Notes: generated from the sequence alone by a model not told the origin. A stretch of 64,000 nt of DNA from 0-14-0-80-60-11 sp049322355 (GCA_049322355.1 JBMORG010000003.1:44025-108024), one strand, 5' to 3'; counted from the first letter of the stretch, positions 51,030 through 59,353 are shown. Translations and numbers: made by a program.

Positions 51030-51716
51030 TTACGCTCCGGGGCTTTTTTTTCCCACCGCCCCAGGGGTCTCTTTCGGCGCAGATCCAGCCGTCTCTTTCG
51101 GGGCAGGTGTGGACTCTTTGGCCTTGGGCATGACGGCGCACACCACTTCCTTGACGCCTTCCACGGCCCCCACCAGAATGTCGCTGATGCTCTTGACGGC
51201 GCTCTGTCCCAGGCTGCCCGCGGCTTCAATGGCCCCGCCCATGGCCGCCTTGGCCGTGCCGCCCAGATTGCCGCCGATTTCGGTGGCGCCTTCGATGACC
51301 CCGGTTACGACACTTTTGGCCACCAGAGCCACGTCGCCGCCTACATCGGCTGCGCCTTTGACTGCGCCTTTTACCAGCTCACTGGCCGCGGCCTCCACAT
51401 TGCCGCCCACGTCGCTGACCCCCAGAATAATGCCCTTGGCCACATTCTTGGTGCTGACGATAAGTCCGGATCCCACTTCTTCCGTGGCCTTGATCACCCC
51501 ATGAAAGACATCCCGGCTGACATTGACAGTTTCCGTGGCCACCGCGCCGGTGGTCTTCAGGGCGTCGGTGACCGCCGTTCTCGCCAGGGTGACGATCTGG
51601 CCTTCGATCTCCTGCAAACCCTTGAGGCTGCCCACAACTCCGTCTTTCACGGTGGTGCCGGCCTGACCCAGCATATCGCCGATCCCTTTGGATTCACTCG
51701 GTTCTTTTTCAGCCAT
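51030..51716 (-). CDS. Protein of eight 22-residue repeats
   Basis: The 228-residue protein begins MAEKEPSESKGIGDMLGQAG. Residues 26-201 split into exactly eight units of 22 residues with no insertions. The best preserved units read like LVKGAVKGAADVGGDVALVA (first 20 of 22), VVTGVIEGATEIGGNLGGTA and VAKGIILGVSDVGGNVEAAA, with Gly at unit position 4, an acidic residue near 11 and GG at 13-14. Such 11/22-mer amphipathic helices occur in apolipoprotein-, LEA- and synuclein-like lipid-binding proteins. The tail is Pro/Lys-rich (AGSAPKETPGAVGKKSPG). It lies between arsC and the ATPase gene; a membrane-surface role is inference. Confidence 0.75.
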   Translation of the reverse strand: MAEKEPSESKGIGDMLGQAGTTVKDGVVGSLKGLQEIEGQIVTLARTAVTDALKTTGAVATETVNVSRDVFHGVIKATEEVGSGLIVSTKNVAKGIILGVSDVGGNVEAAASELVKGAVKGAADVGGDVALVAKSVVTGVIEGATEIGGNLGGTAKAAMGGAIEAAGSLGQSAVKSISDILVGAVEGVKEVVCAVMPKAKESTPAPKETAGSAPKETPGAVGKKSPGA

Positions 51717-51809
51717 GATTCCCTCCTTCAGGCGCTGATTTCGGTATAATAAATTCTATTTTTGTTAATAGACATTTTTCCAACATAATCAATGTAACTA
51801 ATTATATTT

Positions 51810-52235
51810 CTATGTAAATTTTACTAACCATGACTTTATCCGTTCTTCGATCTGATCCCTTACTTCGCGAAACTTTGCCAGCTTTTCTTCCTCACTGCCA
51901 ACTGCTGCCGCAGGATCATCAAAAGGCCAGAAAATCCTGACCAGAACCCCCGGGAAGGCCTTGGGACAGGTTTGCTCGGCTTTTTCGCAGACGATGATCA
52001 GGTAGCGAACGTCAATTTTCCCTAAGAATTCTTTGACGCTTTTGGAATATTGCCTGCTGAGGTCAATGCCGACTTCGGCCATCACCTGTTTGGTCAGAAG
52101 ATTTATCTCTTTGGGCTCGTAGCCGGCGCTGAAAACTTCAAACCGGTCCCGGCCATATTTCTTCAGAAAAGCTTCGGCCATTTGGGAGCGGGCGGTATTG
52201 CCGGTGCACAGAAAAAGTACAATGGGCTTTTCCAT
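51810..52235 (-). CDS. arsC: Arsenate reductase, low-molecular-weight phosphatase type
   Basis: A 141-residue LMW-PTP-fold protein: VLFLCTGNTARSQMAEAFLK is the P-loop CxxNxxRS, YSKSVKEFLGKIDVRYLIIV and the Cys of VCEKAEQTC give the thiol relay, and FWPFDDPAA supplies the catalytic Asp. It reduces arsenate to arsenite, or acts as a phosphatase. No ars regulator or efflux pump is nearby; the gene sits inside the ATPase/HMA2 island, 35 bp after the HMA2-like gene. Confidence 0.9.
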   Translation of the reverse strand: MEKPIVLFLCTGNTARSQMAEAFLKKYGRDRFEVFSAGYEPKEINLLTKQVMAEVGIDLSRQYSKSVKEFLGKIDVRYLIIVCEKAEQTCPKAFPGVLVRIFWPFDDPAAAVGSEEEKLAKFREVRDQIEERIKSWLVKFT

Positions 52236-52270
52236 GGACGATCGCCTAACGGCCGGGAGACTGGGCCGGG

Positions 52271-52558
52271 TTACATGCTCTCGCTGAGCCAGGAAGCCAG
52301 TTGCATGGTGTTAACTTCCGGGAAAAAAGTGGAAAAAGTGGCTTTTAGAGCCAACAGCGACATCAATGAAGTTACCTGCTGTTTATCGTAGGAAACCACT
52401 ACCAGGCCCTGTTCGGGGTCAGCCTCTACCCGGTGGATGCCCCTAATAGAGCTCAAACCGGCCTGGAAATTCCGGGTCAGGTTGTGATTGCCCTTGAGCT
52501 TGTCAATGGCCAGGCTGAGTTGTCCCGGCTGATTTCCGACCACGGTAAATCCGTCCAT
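52271..52558 (-). CDS. Stand-alone HMA2-like protein
   Basis: This 95-residue protein carries a domain like the N-terminal domain of the island's ATPase: GQLSLAIDKLKGNHNLTRNF, SIRGIHRVEADPEQGLVVVSYD. It fits the HMA2 (ferredoxin-like, no CxxC) pattern, a stand-alone partner of such pumps. The C-terminal part (LASWLSESM) is short. It lies 35 bp ahead of arsC on the same strand. A CTAACAA-type repeat lies upstream (52583-52602). Confidence 0.72.
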   Translation of the reverse strand: MDGFTVVGNQPGQLSLAIDKLKGNHNLTRNFQAGLSSIRGIHRVEADPEQGLVVVSYDKQQVTSLMSLLALKATFSTFFPEVNTMQLASWLSESM

Positions 52559-52582
52559 GAATAGTACCTACTCCCTCCCCGG

Positions 52583-52602
52583 CTAACAATTTGCTAACAA
52601 AA
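52583..52602. promoter_or_regulatory. CTAACAA repeat upstream of HMA2-like gene
   Basis: CTAACAA (52583-52589) and CTAACAAAA (52594-52602) are direct repeats 11 bp apart. The same core occurs at 54326-54334 and 55280-55288. They could be operator sites shared by the island. Confidence 0.45.
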
Positions 52603-52819
52603 TCCTAATATAAATCTAATACTTATATTGATAACAGGTACCCTAACTATATACTCGACTTTGTCTAAATTTCCAATGCAAAGATTACGATATATATCGG
52701 TATTTATTCTAAGAGGAAACATTTGTTGCACCCAAAGCTTTTACAAAGTTTCAGGGTTACCAGGCAGTGTGACCGCTGAATTGAAGGAATTTCTCAGAAA
52801 GGATAAAGGAGGGTCCTAC

Positions 52820-54121
52820 TTAAAGCAGTTTCGCCCCCAATTCGGCAATACCGGACCTTTCGCCTTTGAGGAGGGTGATGTGGCCCGAGATTTCTTCCTC
52901 TTTAATCTTTTCCACCAGATAACTGAGGCCGTTGGAGGAGGCGTCCAGGTATGGATGGTCGATCTGCTCCGGGTCGCCGGTAAAGATGATCTTGCTGCCC
53001 CGCCCCACCCGGGTGAGGATGGTCTTGATCACGTGGGGGCTTAAGTTTTGGCTCTCATCACAGATGATAAACTGCTTGGGGATACTCCGGCCCCGGATAT
53101 AAGTCAAGGCCTCCAATTCGATCTTGCCGTTGGCGATCAGGTAATCGATGCAGCCGTTGGGTTGAATATGTTCATTGCAGAGATATTCCAGGTTGTCGTA
53201 GATGGGCTGCATCCAGGGCCTGATTTTGTCTTCCTTATCTCCGGGCAGATAGCCGAGGTCGTTCCCCAAGGGCACAATGGGCCGGGTGATGAGGATGCGG
53301 TTGTATCTGCCGCTGCCTTCCAGGACTTTTTCCAGGCCGGCGGCCAGGGCCAGGATGGTCTTGCCGGTGCCCGCCTTGCCCACCAGGGTCACCACCTGGA
53401 CGTTATCATCCAGGAGCAAATCCAGGGCGAACTTTTGCTCTTTATTCAGCGCCTTGATGCCGTAAACCGCCTTGCCGTCATGGGCCAGTTTATGGAGCCG
53501 ATGATTGTAATAACGGGCCAGGGCCGATTTGGACGACAATTCGCTCTGCTTCAGGATACAGAACTGATGGGGGTTCAGCTCCGTCTGTTCATAATCCAGG
53601 AATCCCTCCTGATAAAAGCGGTCGATCTCGGCAGGAGCAAGATATAATTCCCTGACCCCGCTGTACAACCGATGATAATCCACCTTATCACTGTAAAAAT
53701 CTTCGCAGGTTACTCCCAGGACATCGGCCTTGATGCGCAGGTTTAAATCTTTGGTGACCAGGATGACCGGGTTGTCGCCATTCTTGCCCAGAGAGTAGGC
53801 TAATGCCAGGATCATATTGTCCGTGGTATTTAAATCGATGCCTTTGAGATGATTGTGCGATTTGTGGCCGTTGATCTCAATGCGCACCGATCCGCCACCC
53901 GCCAGTCCCACCCCTTCAGACAATCGTCCCCGCAGTCTTAATTCATCCAATTTGCGGGAAACTTCTCTGGCATTTCGGCCGATCTCATCACTTCTTCTTT
54001 TAATACGGTCCAATTCTTCTACTACTGAAAGGGGCAACACTATGGCATTATCTTCAAAAGCGAATAATGAATCGGGGTCATGCAGCAACACATTGGTATC
54101 TAAGATATAAGTCTTTCTCAT
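52820..54121 (-). CDS. PIN-PhoH ATPase (YlaK type)
   Basis: The 433-residue protein has a PIN domain (YILDTNVLLHDPDSLFAFED, LTTDN-like DLNTTDNMILALAYSLG, VTKDLNLRIKADVLG) fused to a PhoH-type ATPase: VVTLVGKAGTGKTILALAAG is Walker A, FIICDESQNLSPHVIKTIL Walker B, and KIIFTGDPEQIDHPYL the sensor region. PIN-PhoH proteins are proposed RNA-unwinding ribonucleases. Conserved Arg and Asp residues are intact. The gene sits in the ATPase island. Confidence 0.92.
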   Translation of the reverse strand: MRKTYILDTNVLLHDPDSLFAFEDNAIVLPLSVVEELDRIKRRSDEIGRNAREVSRKLDELRLRGRLSEGVGLAGGGSVRIEINGHKSHNHLKGIDLNTTDNMILALAYSLGKNGDNPVILVTKDLNLRIKADVLGVTCEDFYSDKVDYHRLYSGVRELYLAPAEIDRFYQEGFLDYEQTELNPHQFCILKQSELSSKSALARYYNHRLHKLAHDGKAVYGIKALNKEQKFALDLLLDDNVQVVTLVGKAGTGKTILALAAGLEKVLEGSGRYNRILITRPIVPLGNDLGYLPGDKEDKIRPWMQPIYDNLEYLCNEHIQPNGCIDYLIANGKIELEALTYIRGRSIPKQFIICDESQNLSPHVIKTILTRVGRGSKIIFTGDPEQIDHPYLDASSNGLSYLVEKIKEEEISGHITLLKGERSGIAELGAKLL

Positions 54122-54595
54122 TTGGGCCTTTGTCCTCTAATCATACATTAGGTAACTTAAAAACACTCTAAGCCGCGAAGGAAATAGATATTTATTCAAT
54201 AAAATCGCCTATATGCATTACACCACCTGCTGTCTTCTAGTATGCCACAAACTTCCGGTTTTGGGAAGCGATTTTCCCCGGGAAGATATCCGATTTGCAG
54301 ATGGAACGCTTGGCTTTTGTTAACACTAACGAAATATTAACAAATACTACATTAGCCCATAATATTGTTTTTCTATAAAACCAATCAAAGAGTTATCTTA
54401 CGCGGGCGGAAAGGTCCGGGTGGGTTATCCCTGTATGTGGATGGCAGTGGTCGGCTGCGGCTGGAATTCCCGGATTAACCCTGGACGGGGCTGCATAACT
54501 GAAAGTTCTTCCATGGGGAGCGCATTGCGTCTCCCGACCGTGCGAGCCCTTTGCAGTCAGAGTTTCACAGTAAGGGTGCCCGAAGGAGACCTGAC
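54122..54595. other. Long non-coding stretch upstream of the PhoH gene
   Basis: 474 bp without a credible gene. It contains CTAACGAAAT (54326-54335) and TTAACAAATA downstream, motifs repeated elsewhere in the island, and a GC-rich right half ending in the ribosome site of the 39-residue gene. Confidence 0.55.
54326..54345. promoter_or_regulatory. CTAACGAAA motif upstream of PIN-PhoH gene
   Basis: CTAACGAAAT followed by TTAACAAAT repeats the motif at 55280-55288 and 52583-52602. Its location between island genes suggests a shared regulator. Confidence 0.4.
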
Positions 54596-54715
54596 ATGTG
54601 GTATCTTATTTTTTTTACCCTGGGGGCAGTGGTGGGGAGTCTATTAACCTTTTTGAGGTATGAAGCCAGATGCCGGGATTGCGGCGTCCGGCAAGACTGT
54701 GAAGAATTCCCCTAA
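54596..54715 (+). CDS. Small membrane protein (39 residues), function unknown
   Basis: The frame starts MWYLIFFTLGAVVGSLLTFL, a single membrane helix, then RYEARCRDCGVRQDCEEFP with three cysteines. AAGGAGA lies 6 bp before the ATG, a proper ribosome site. Family not recognised. It is the only plus-strand gene inside this minus-strand island, so it may have a separate promoter. A hairpin GATTCTCCTTGAGAATC follows at 54724-54740. Confidence 0.55.
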   Translation: MWYLIFFTLGAVVGSLLTFLRYEARCRDCGVRQDCEEFP

Positions 54716-54941
54716 AAGGCGTAAGATTCTCCTTGAGAATCGAGCCCTCTCAGGGCAATATGTTTCCATTAGGTGTTGAGTGAGCGCGCCAATCCTGTCA
54801 CGGCGCCACACGCCTCCGGGTTTCCCCTTTTTCTAGACTTTGCACCCGCTCGCCAGGTTGAGTTTTTAATGCGGACTCCTCCCCTCAGGCCTGGCAATCT
54901 CCAAGCCCTCGAATTCGGGCCCCGGCGCCAGGGGTCGGCAC

Positions 54942-55226
54942 TTAGCCGGAGCTTTTAGTCTTGGCGGCCTTTTCCGTCGCCTTCCCCATCGTGGCCACTC
55001 GTTCAGCCTTGACTTCAGCCACCAAGTCACCGACCTGCTCACCGGCCTCGGCGGCAAACTCCTTGATGGTGTCCGACAGGACCAAGTAGCCCTTAATCAA
55101 GGTCTTGGCCAGGGGCCGGGATACGGCTGCCACCGCCGGCAGAACAATGGGCGCGGCCATGGCCACCCCTAAGACCACCAGGATGCTGGGCACCGCGCCT
55201 TTTAAACCGTCATCCATGAGAGCCAT
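54942..55226 (-). CDS. DUF5132-type small membrane protein
   Basis: A 94-residue protein with two hydrophobic stretches (AVPSILVVLGVAMAAPIVLP, VAAVSRPLAKTLIKGYLVLS) and an Ala/Lys-rich helical end (AAEAGEQVGDLVAEVKAER). It matches DUF5132, which in other bacteria is found beside HMA2 proteins and P-type ATPases; that context is repeated here. AAAGGAGA precedes the start. The gene is divergent from the padR gene, 114 bp apart. Confidence 0.7.
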   Translation of the reverse strand: MALMDDGLKGAVPSILVVLGVAMAAPIVLPAVAAVSRPLAKTLIKGYLVLSDTIKEFAAEAGEQVGDLVAEVKAERVATMGKATEKAAKTKSSG

Positions 55227-55279
55227 AGGATTTCTCCTTTAAACTTCATCTATAAATTTCACCAAAAACTAATGGAAAA

Positions 55280-55311
55280 CTAACGAAAAATCAACCTAAG
55301 CCTAAAGGTTG
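55280..55311. promoter_or_regulatory. Probable PadR operator in the DUF5132-padR intergenic region
   Basis: CTAACGAAA (55280-55288) is followed by the inverted repeat CAACCT (55292-55297) / AGGTTG (55306-55311) with an 8-base spacer. PadR proteins bind such palindromes next to their own genes. Assignment is inference. Confidence 0.5.
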
Positions 55312-55340
55312 GCTAACCGATATATGTCTATTATCGACTC

Positions 55341-55721
55341 ATGGACTATCATAACCAGATTTACCAGGCCTTTTGGCAAGGTATGGTCAGGCTGGTGGTC
55401 TTGCACCAGGCCTCCCAAGGTCCCATCTACGGCGGCCGCTTTAGCAAATTCCTCCGGGATAAAGGCCATCCCATCAGCCCGGGCAGCTTATATCCCCTTC
55501 TCCACCTGTTGGAGAAGGCGGGATTCCTGCAGTCACGCCTCAAGGTTTATCGGGGCAGGGTGCGCAAGTATTACGAGATTACCCCCCAGGGCCGAACCTG
55601 TCTGGAGGAGGTGCGCCGGGGAGTGGCAGACTTGGTCAAGGAAGTCATTCTGGGGGAGGTCACCGACGCAGCTTTTCCGCCCGCCCGCCCACCCTTTCCC
55701 GAGCCGGAGGAAGCCGAGTAG
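55341..55721 (+). CDS. PadR-family transcription regulator
   Basis: The 126-residue winged-helix protein carries VLHQASQGPIYGGRFSKFL and ISPGSLYPLLHLLEKAGFL, the PadR signature, with the wing YRGRVRKYYEITPQGRTCL and a dimer helix. The C-terminal end is Pro-rich and ends at PEEAE. PadR repressors respond to small ligands. It is divergent from the DUF5132 gene with a palindromic operator between, so control of the island is likely. Confidence 0.9.
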   Translation: MDYHNQIYQAFWQGMVRLVVLHQASQGPIYGGRFSKFLRDKGHPISPGSLYPLLHLLEKAGFLQSRLKVYRGRVRKYYEITPQGRTCLEEVRRGVADLVKEVILGEVTDAAFPPARPPFPEPEEAE

Positions 55722-55951
55722 CTCCCAGCAACCGAGTGCCTGTTCCTTGTTCCAGGCCTTTCTTTGCAAAATGTTCGCATTTTTCCTTATCTCAAACCAA
55801 AGAAGAGGCCGGGAAAGGCGAAATAAGTGATACAATCCCTGCCAAGCATCTATTTCAGCAGAATTTCATGGAAAGTTATCACCGGGTTTGACCGATATAG
55901 CCGATTATCCCCCACGCAAAAATCAGTCAGAGTATTATGGAGGAACCGCCT

Positions 55952-57253
55952 ATGTACTCTCAGGAATATCAGCGCAAACTCACCTCCCCGGAGCAGGCGG
56001 TGGCGCCGATCCGTAACAGTGCCACCATCGTCCATGGCATGGCCAGCGGTGAACCTCCGGCGCTGCTGGCGGCCCTGGCCCAGCGGGTCCGGCAAGGGGG
56101 CCTGCGGGACCTCAAGGTTTACTCCCTTCTGCCCATGAAGAATGCCGGTAGTACCATATTATCCCCGGATTTGGCAGGCCTGATTCAGCCTCACTGCTGG
56201 TTCGTCAGCAGGGCGGACCGGGATCAGGTGAAGGCCGGCACCCATGTTTTCGTGCCTAACCAATTCCACCAAATTCCCCGCTTGATCCGGGATTTCATGG
56301 ATGTGGACGTCACGGTCACCACCGTTTCCCCCATGGACAAAGCCGGATTTTTCAGCTTCGGGACCGTCAACGATTACATCACCACTGCGGCCCGGCACTG
56401 CCAACGGCTGATCGTGGAAGTCAACCGGCACATGCCCCGGGTCTTCGGCGATGCCATCCTTCATGTTTCCGAGGTGGACGCGATCGTGGAATATGACGCG
56501 CCATTGGTGGAACTCATTCCCAACCCCCCCAAGGCCGAGGCCGAGATCATCGGGCGCCTCATTGCGGAAATGGTGCCGGACGGGGCCACCATTCAACTGG
56601 GTCTGGGGGGTATTCCCAACGCAGTCTGTCATTACCTGGAGGGGCATAAGGATCTGGGGATCCACACCGAGTTGCTGGTCCCGGGGATGATCCATTTAAT
56701 CAAAAAAGGGGTGATCACCGGCCGCAAAAAAAATATTCATCGTTGCAAGCACCTCTTTACCAACGCCATAGGCGACCGGGAGATGTACGAATTCATGCAC
56801 GACAACCCCAGCATGGAGAGCTACCCGGTCTCCTATACCAATAATCCCCAGGTCATAGCCGCCAACGACAACATGATTTCCATCAACTCCACCATTGAAG
56901 TGGATTTATTGGGGCAATGCAACTCGGAGTACTTGGGGGGCTTCGAATTCAGCGGTACCGGGGGCCAATTGGATTACGTCCGGGGCGCCTTCGATTCCAA
57001 GGGGGGGAAATCCATCATCGCTTTTTATTCCACCGCCCACAAAGGCGAAGTTTCCCGGGTGGTGCCCCGTTTCGCCCCGGGCACGGTGGTTACCACACCC
57101 CGCATGGATACCCATTACCTGGTCACCGAGTACGGCTCGGTCAATCTGATGGGGAAATCCCTGTGCGAGCGGGCCCTGGAGATTGTCAAGCTGGCCCACC
57201 CCAAGTTCCGGGACAGCCTGATGGAGGAGGCCAGAAAGATGTGTCTGGCATAA
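55952..57253 (+). CDS. Acetyl-CoA hydrolase/transferase family CoA-transferase
   Basis: From the ATG at 55952 (GGAGG ribosome site) the protein has 433 residues and belongs to the family of acetyl-CoA hydrolase and 4-hydroxybutyrate CoA-transferases. Motifs are TIVHGMASGEPPALLAALA, GLGGIPNAVCHYL, FEFSGTGGQLDYVRGA and VVTTPRMDTHYLVTEYGSVNL. The last holds the EYG segment near the catalytic Glu. It moves CoA between acyl donors and acetate or succinate, linking SucCD to acetate metabolism. The exact substrate pair is not given by the sequence. Confidence 0.9.
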   Translation: MYSQEYQRKLTSPEQAVAPIRNSATIVHGMASGEPPALLAALAQRVRQGGLRDLKVYSLLPMKNAGSTILSPDLAGLIQPHCWFVSRADRDQVKAGTHVFVPNQFHQIPRLIRDFMDVDVTVTTVSPMDKAGFFSFGTVNDYITTAARHCQRLIVEVNRHMPRVFGDAILHVSEVDAIVEYDAPLVELIPNPPKAEAEIIGRLIAEMVPDGATIQLGLGGIPNAVCHYLEGHKDLGIHTELLVPGMIHLIKKGVITGRKKNIHRCKHLFTNAIGDREMYEFMHDNPSMESYPVSYTNNPQVIAANDNMISINSTIEVDLLGQCNSEYLGGFEFSGTGGQLDYVRGAFDSKGGKSIIAFYSTAHKGEVSRVVPRFAPGTVVTTPRMDTHYLVTEYGSVNLMGKSLCERALEIVKLAHPKFRDSLMEEARKMCLA

Positions 57254-57486
57254 GGCGGAATGAGCTAAACAGTGTCGAAAAATATTAACTGGGGACTGGC
57301 CATGGCCCGTTCAAAGGCTTAACTTTATTTATCACGTGGTTCCCGGTCATTGGCGTCAGTTTCCGTTCCCGCGATTTTTCTTTTCTTCACCGGGTCGGAT
57401 TGCAAAGAAGCCCAAAATGCTCTTTGTTCTGACTGAATGCTGAACGTCGAAACCGAAACGATAATAGAAATGCGAAGGAGTGAGAT

Positions 57487-57858
57487 ATGACACCTGAGAT
57501 GGTGCAGGTTATAATTTATGATGCCCCAGTGGTCAAGGCCTCCAGCTGCGCCTGCGGCTGTGGCGGCCACCACCAGCACGGCGAAGAACAGGACCCCCTG
57601 GCTGGGGTAAATCTGGAGATGCAGGCCAAGGCCCTGGCCATGACCCTGGAAACCGCCTTTCCCGGCAATAAAGTTCAGGTGGAGTACATTAACGTTCTCA
57701 AGGACCCCCGGGGGCCGAGCCTCCCCCAAACCGCGTTGCTCTGTTCTCTGTCCTATCCCACTCCGCTGGTCTACATCAACGGTGAGGGACGGTTCGCCGG
57801 GGCCTTGATTCCCGAGCGCATCCGGGAAGAGGTGACGAAAATCCTGGAGAGAAAATAA
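57487..57858 (+). CDS. Thioredoxin-fold-like Cys-rich protein, function unknown
   Basis: The 123-residue protein starts MTPEMVQVIIYDAPVVKASS and holds CACGCGGHHQHG (Cys21, Cys23, Cys25 with a His cluster). It continues FPGNKVQVEYINVLKDP and YPTPLVYINGEGRFAGALIP, a strand pattern like a small thioredoxin fold with a cis-Pro before Thr-Pro. It may bind a metal with its CxCxC-HH group. GAAGGAG is near the ATG. A structured inverted repeat starts at the stop codon. Confidence 0.6.
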   Translation: MTPEMVQVIIYDAPVVKASSCACGCGGHHQHGEEQDPLAGVNLEMQAKALAMTLETAFPGNKVQVEYINVLKDPRGPSLPQTALLCSLSYPTPLVYINGEGRFAGALIPERIREEVTKILERK

Positions 57859-57982
57859 ATATCAGGCGCCTACATCCCCACGCCGGGAATGAAAGCTCCC
57901 CGAAAGTCCGGTGCACCCTCGGTCCCCCTGGCCTTATCTGGGCGGCCACTTTTCCGTCCGGCTGGCACCCTGCGCCTGATAT
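57859..57982. ncRNA. Structured element closed by an 11-bp perfect stem
   Basis: ATATCAGGCGC (57859-57869) pairs with GCGCCTGATAT (57972-57982), enclosing about 100 bases that contain further GC-rich pairing possibilities (GGTGC/GCACC, CCGG/CCGG). It begins right after the stop of the preceding gene. No riboswitch consensus was recognised. It may be a 3' regulatory RNA, a transcription terminator or a palindromic repeat. Confidence 0.4.
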
Positions 57983-58027
57983 GTGGAGGGTCCTCTCAAT
58001 TATTTTAGGCTTTCGGTGCTGTTGAAG

Positions 58028-58216
58028 TTAGCGAAGAGCCTGCCTCTCCATCCGGTATTCCACCAGATAACGGGGAATCCTTTGTGGGACCGCATGAGAT
58101 AGTTGCCATCTGAGCTGACGCCATAATTCCGCCCTGAGGGTACACTCAGGGCACCGCTCAAGGCATTCCCGGCAGCACTGTGGAAGGTTGTTAATACGGA
58201 TGGTAATGGTTGGCAT
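58028..58216 (-). CDS. Small Cys-rich protein (62 residues), function unknown
   Basis: The sequence starts MPTITIRINNLPQCCRECLE and continues RCPECTLRAELWRQLRWQL, with five cysteines as CCxxC and CxxC, possibly a metal site. The C-terminal half is basic and helical (HAVPQRIPRYLVEYRMERQ). CCAAGGAGGG precedes the ATG. Neighbours are convergent on the left and divergent on the right, so it forms its own unit. Family not recognised. Confidence 0.6.
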   Translation of the reverse strand: MPTITIRINNLPQCCRECLERCPECTLRAELWRQLRWQLSHAVPQRIPRYLVEYRMERQALR

Positions 58217-58408
58217 GAATCCCTCCTTGGAATGGAATTTGACAGTTATTTAGGATAGGTTCCGATTATTAATGAAGTTTATGAAAAAATCAAGCAATAA
58301 TTTTAATTAAATTAAAAAGAAAAATAATTTTAGTTAGAACAAAACCTAGCTCCGCTCAAAGCCGATTTAAGTGCTGGAGCCGGTCTATTTCCCTGAAGGG
58401 TTGCTGTT

Positions 58409-59212
58409 GTGAAGTCCACCACTTCCCCTACCCTTATTACCCTGCTCACCGATTTCGGCACCCGGGACTTTTACGTGGCGGCCATGAAGGGCGTTATCCT
58501 GGGCCTTAATCCAGAGGCAAAGTTGGTGGACCTCAGCCACGAGGTGGCCCCCCAGGATGTCCGGGCCGGGGCTTTGCTACTGGCGGCCGCGGCGCCTTAT
58601 TTTCCTCCCGGCGCCATCCACCTGGCCGTGGTGGACCCAGGGGTGGGCAGCTCCCGCCGGGCTCTGGCCGCCCAATGCCTGGGGCATTTCTGGGTGGGAC
58701 CGGACAACGGCCTCTTTCACCTGGTCTTCCGCCAGACCTTTCCCTCAACAATCGTTTCTCTGGAAAATCCGGACTATTTTCGTGAGCAGGTGTCCGCCAC
58801 CTTTCACGGCCGGGATATCTTTGCACCGGTGGCAGCCCACCTATCCCTGGGGGTGGATCTGGACCGCTTTGGCCCCCGAATCACCGATCCTGTTTCCCTT
58901 GATTGGCCCGAGCCGCAGTTCGGCCCGGAAGCTATCCAGGGAGAGATCATTTATGTGGACCGGTTCGGCAACCTGGTGAGCAACCTTGGCGCCAGCGAGG
59001 TCTTGGATTGGCTGGAGCAGCAAGTACCAACTATTAAGGTGGGTTCCCTCACAATCCGAGGCCTGGCCCGGACTTACACCGACGGGGCTCCGCAAAAATT
59101 TCTGGCCCTGATTGGCAGCCACGGGTTTGTGGAGATCGCCTGCGCTATGGATAACGCCGCTCAACGCCTTAATGCCGGCGTAGGCCTGGCGGTGGAGATT
59201 CGAAAAGTGTGA
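58409..59212 (+). CDS. SAM hydrolase / hydroxide adenosyltransferase (DUF62)
   Basis: A 267-residue protein of the DUF62 family that converts SAM to adenosine and methionine by hydroxide attack: LITLLTDFGTRDFYVAAMKG, VVDPGVGSSRRAL, VGPDNGLFHLVF, HGRDIFAPVAAHL and VDRFGNLVSNL. The catalytic triad Asp-Arg-His is carried by TDFGTRD and HGRD. The start codon is GTG at 58409. It is followed by the cytochrome bd operon but has no obvious functional link to it. Confidence 0.93.
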   Translation: MKSTTSPTLITLLTDFGTRDFYVAAMKGVILGLNPEAKLVDLSHEVAPQDVRAGALLLAAAAPYFPPGAIHLAVVDPGVGSSRRALAAQCLGHFWVGPDNGLFHLVFRQTFPSTIVSLENPDYFREQVSATFHGRDIFAPVAAHLSLGVDLDRFGPRITDPVSLDWPEPQFGPEAIQGEIIYVDRFGNLVSNLGASEVLDWLEQQVPTIKVGSLTIRGLARTYTDGAPQKFLALIGSHGFVEIACAMDNAAQRLNAGVGLAVEIRKV

Positions 59213-59320
59213 GAAGGCAGCAAAATAAGCTGCTAAAATTGACTATTTAGATGATTCGCCCTTGACCGCATAGAAGATGATAATTATTCCTAAATAAAAT
59301 TTTTAAGAGTTCAGATTGAT

Positions 59321-59353
59321 CCCGAAGGCTGGGTATTCGCATCGGTCTTCGGG
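59321..59353 (+). promoter_or_regulatory. Hairpin in the cydAB leader
   Basis: CCCGAAG (59321-59327) pairs with CTTCGGG (59347-59353), a 7-bp stem with a 19-base loop, 40 bp upstream of the cydA start. A regulatory leader is possible; no known riboswitch recognised. Confidence 0.4.

Noticed and set aside
57900..57925. GAAAGTCCGG considered as RNase P RNA
   Set aside because: No other conserved RNase P blocks nearby and the element is only 124 nt long.
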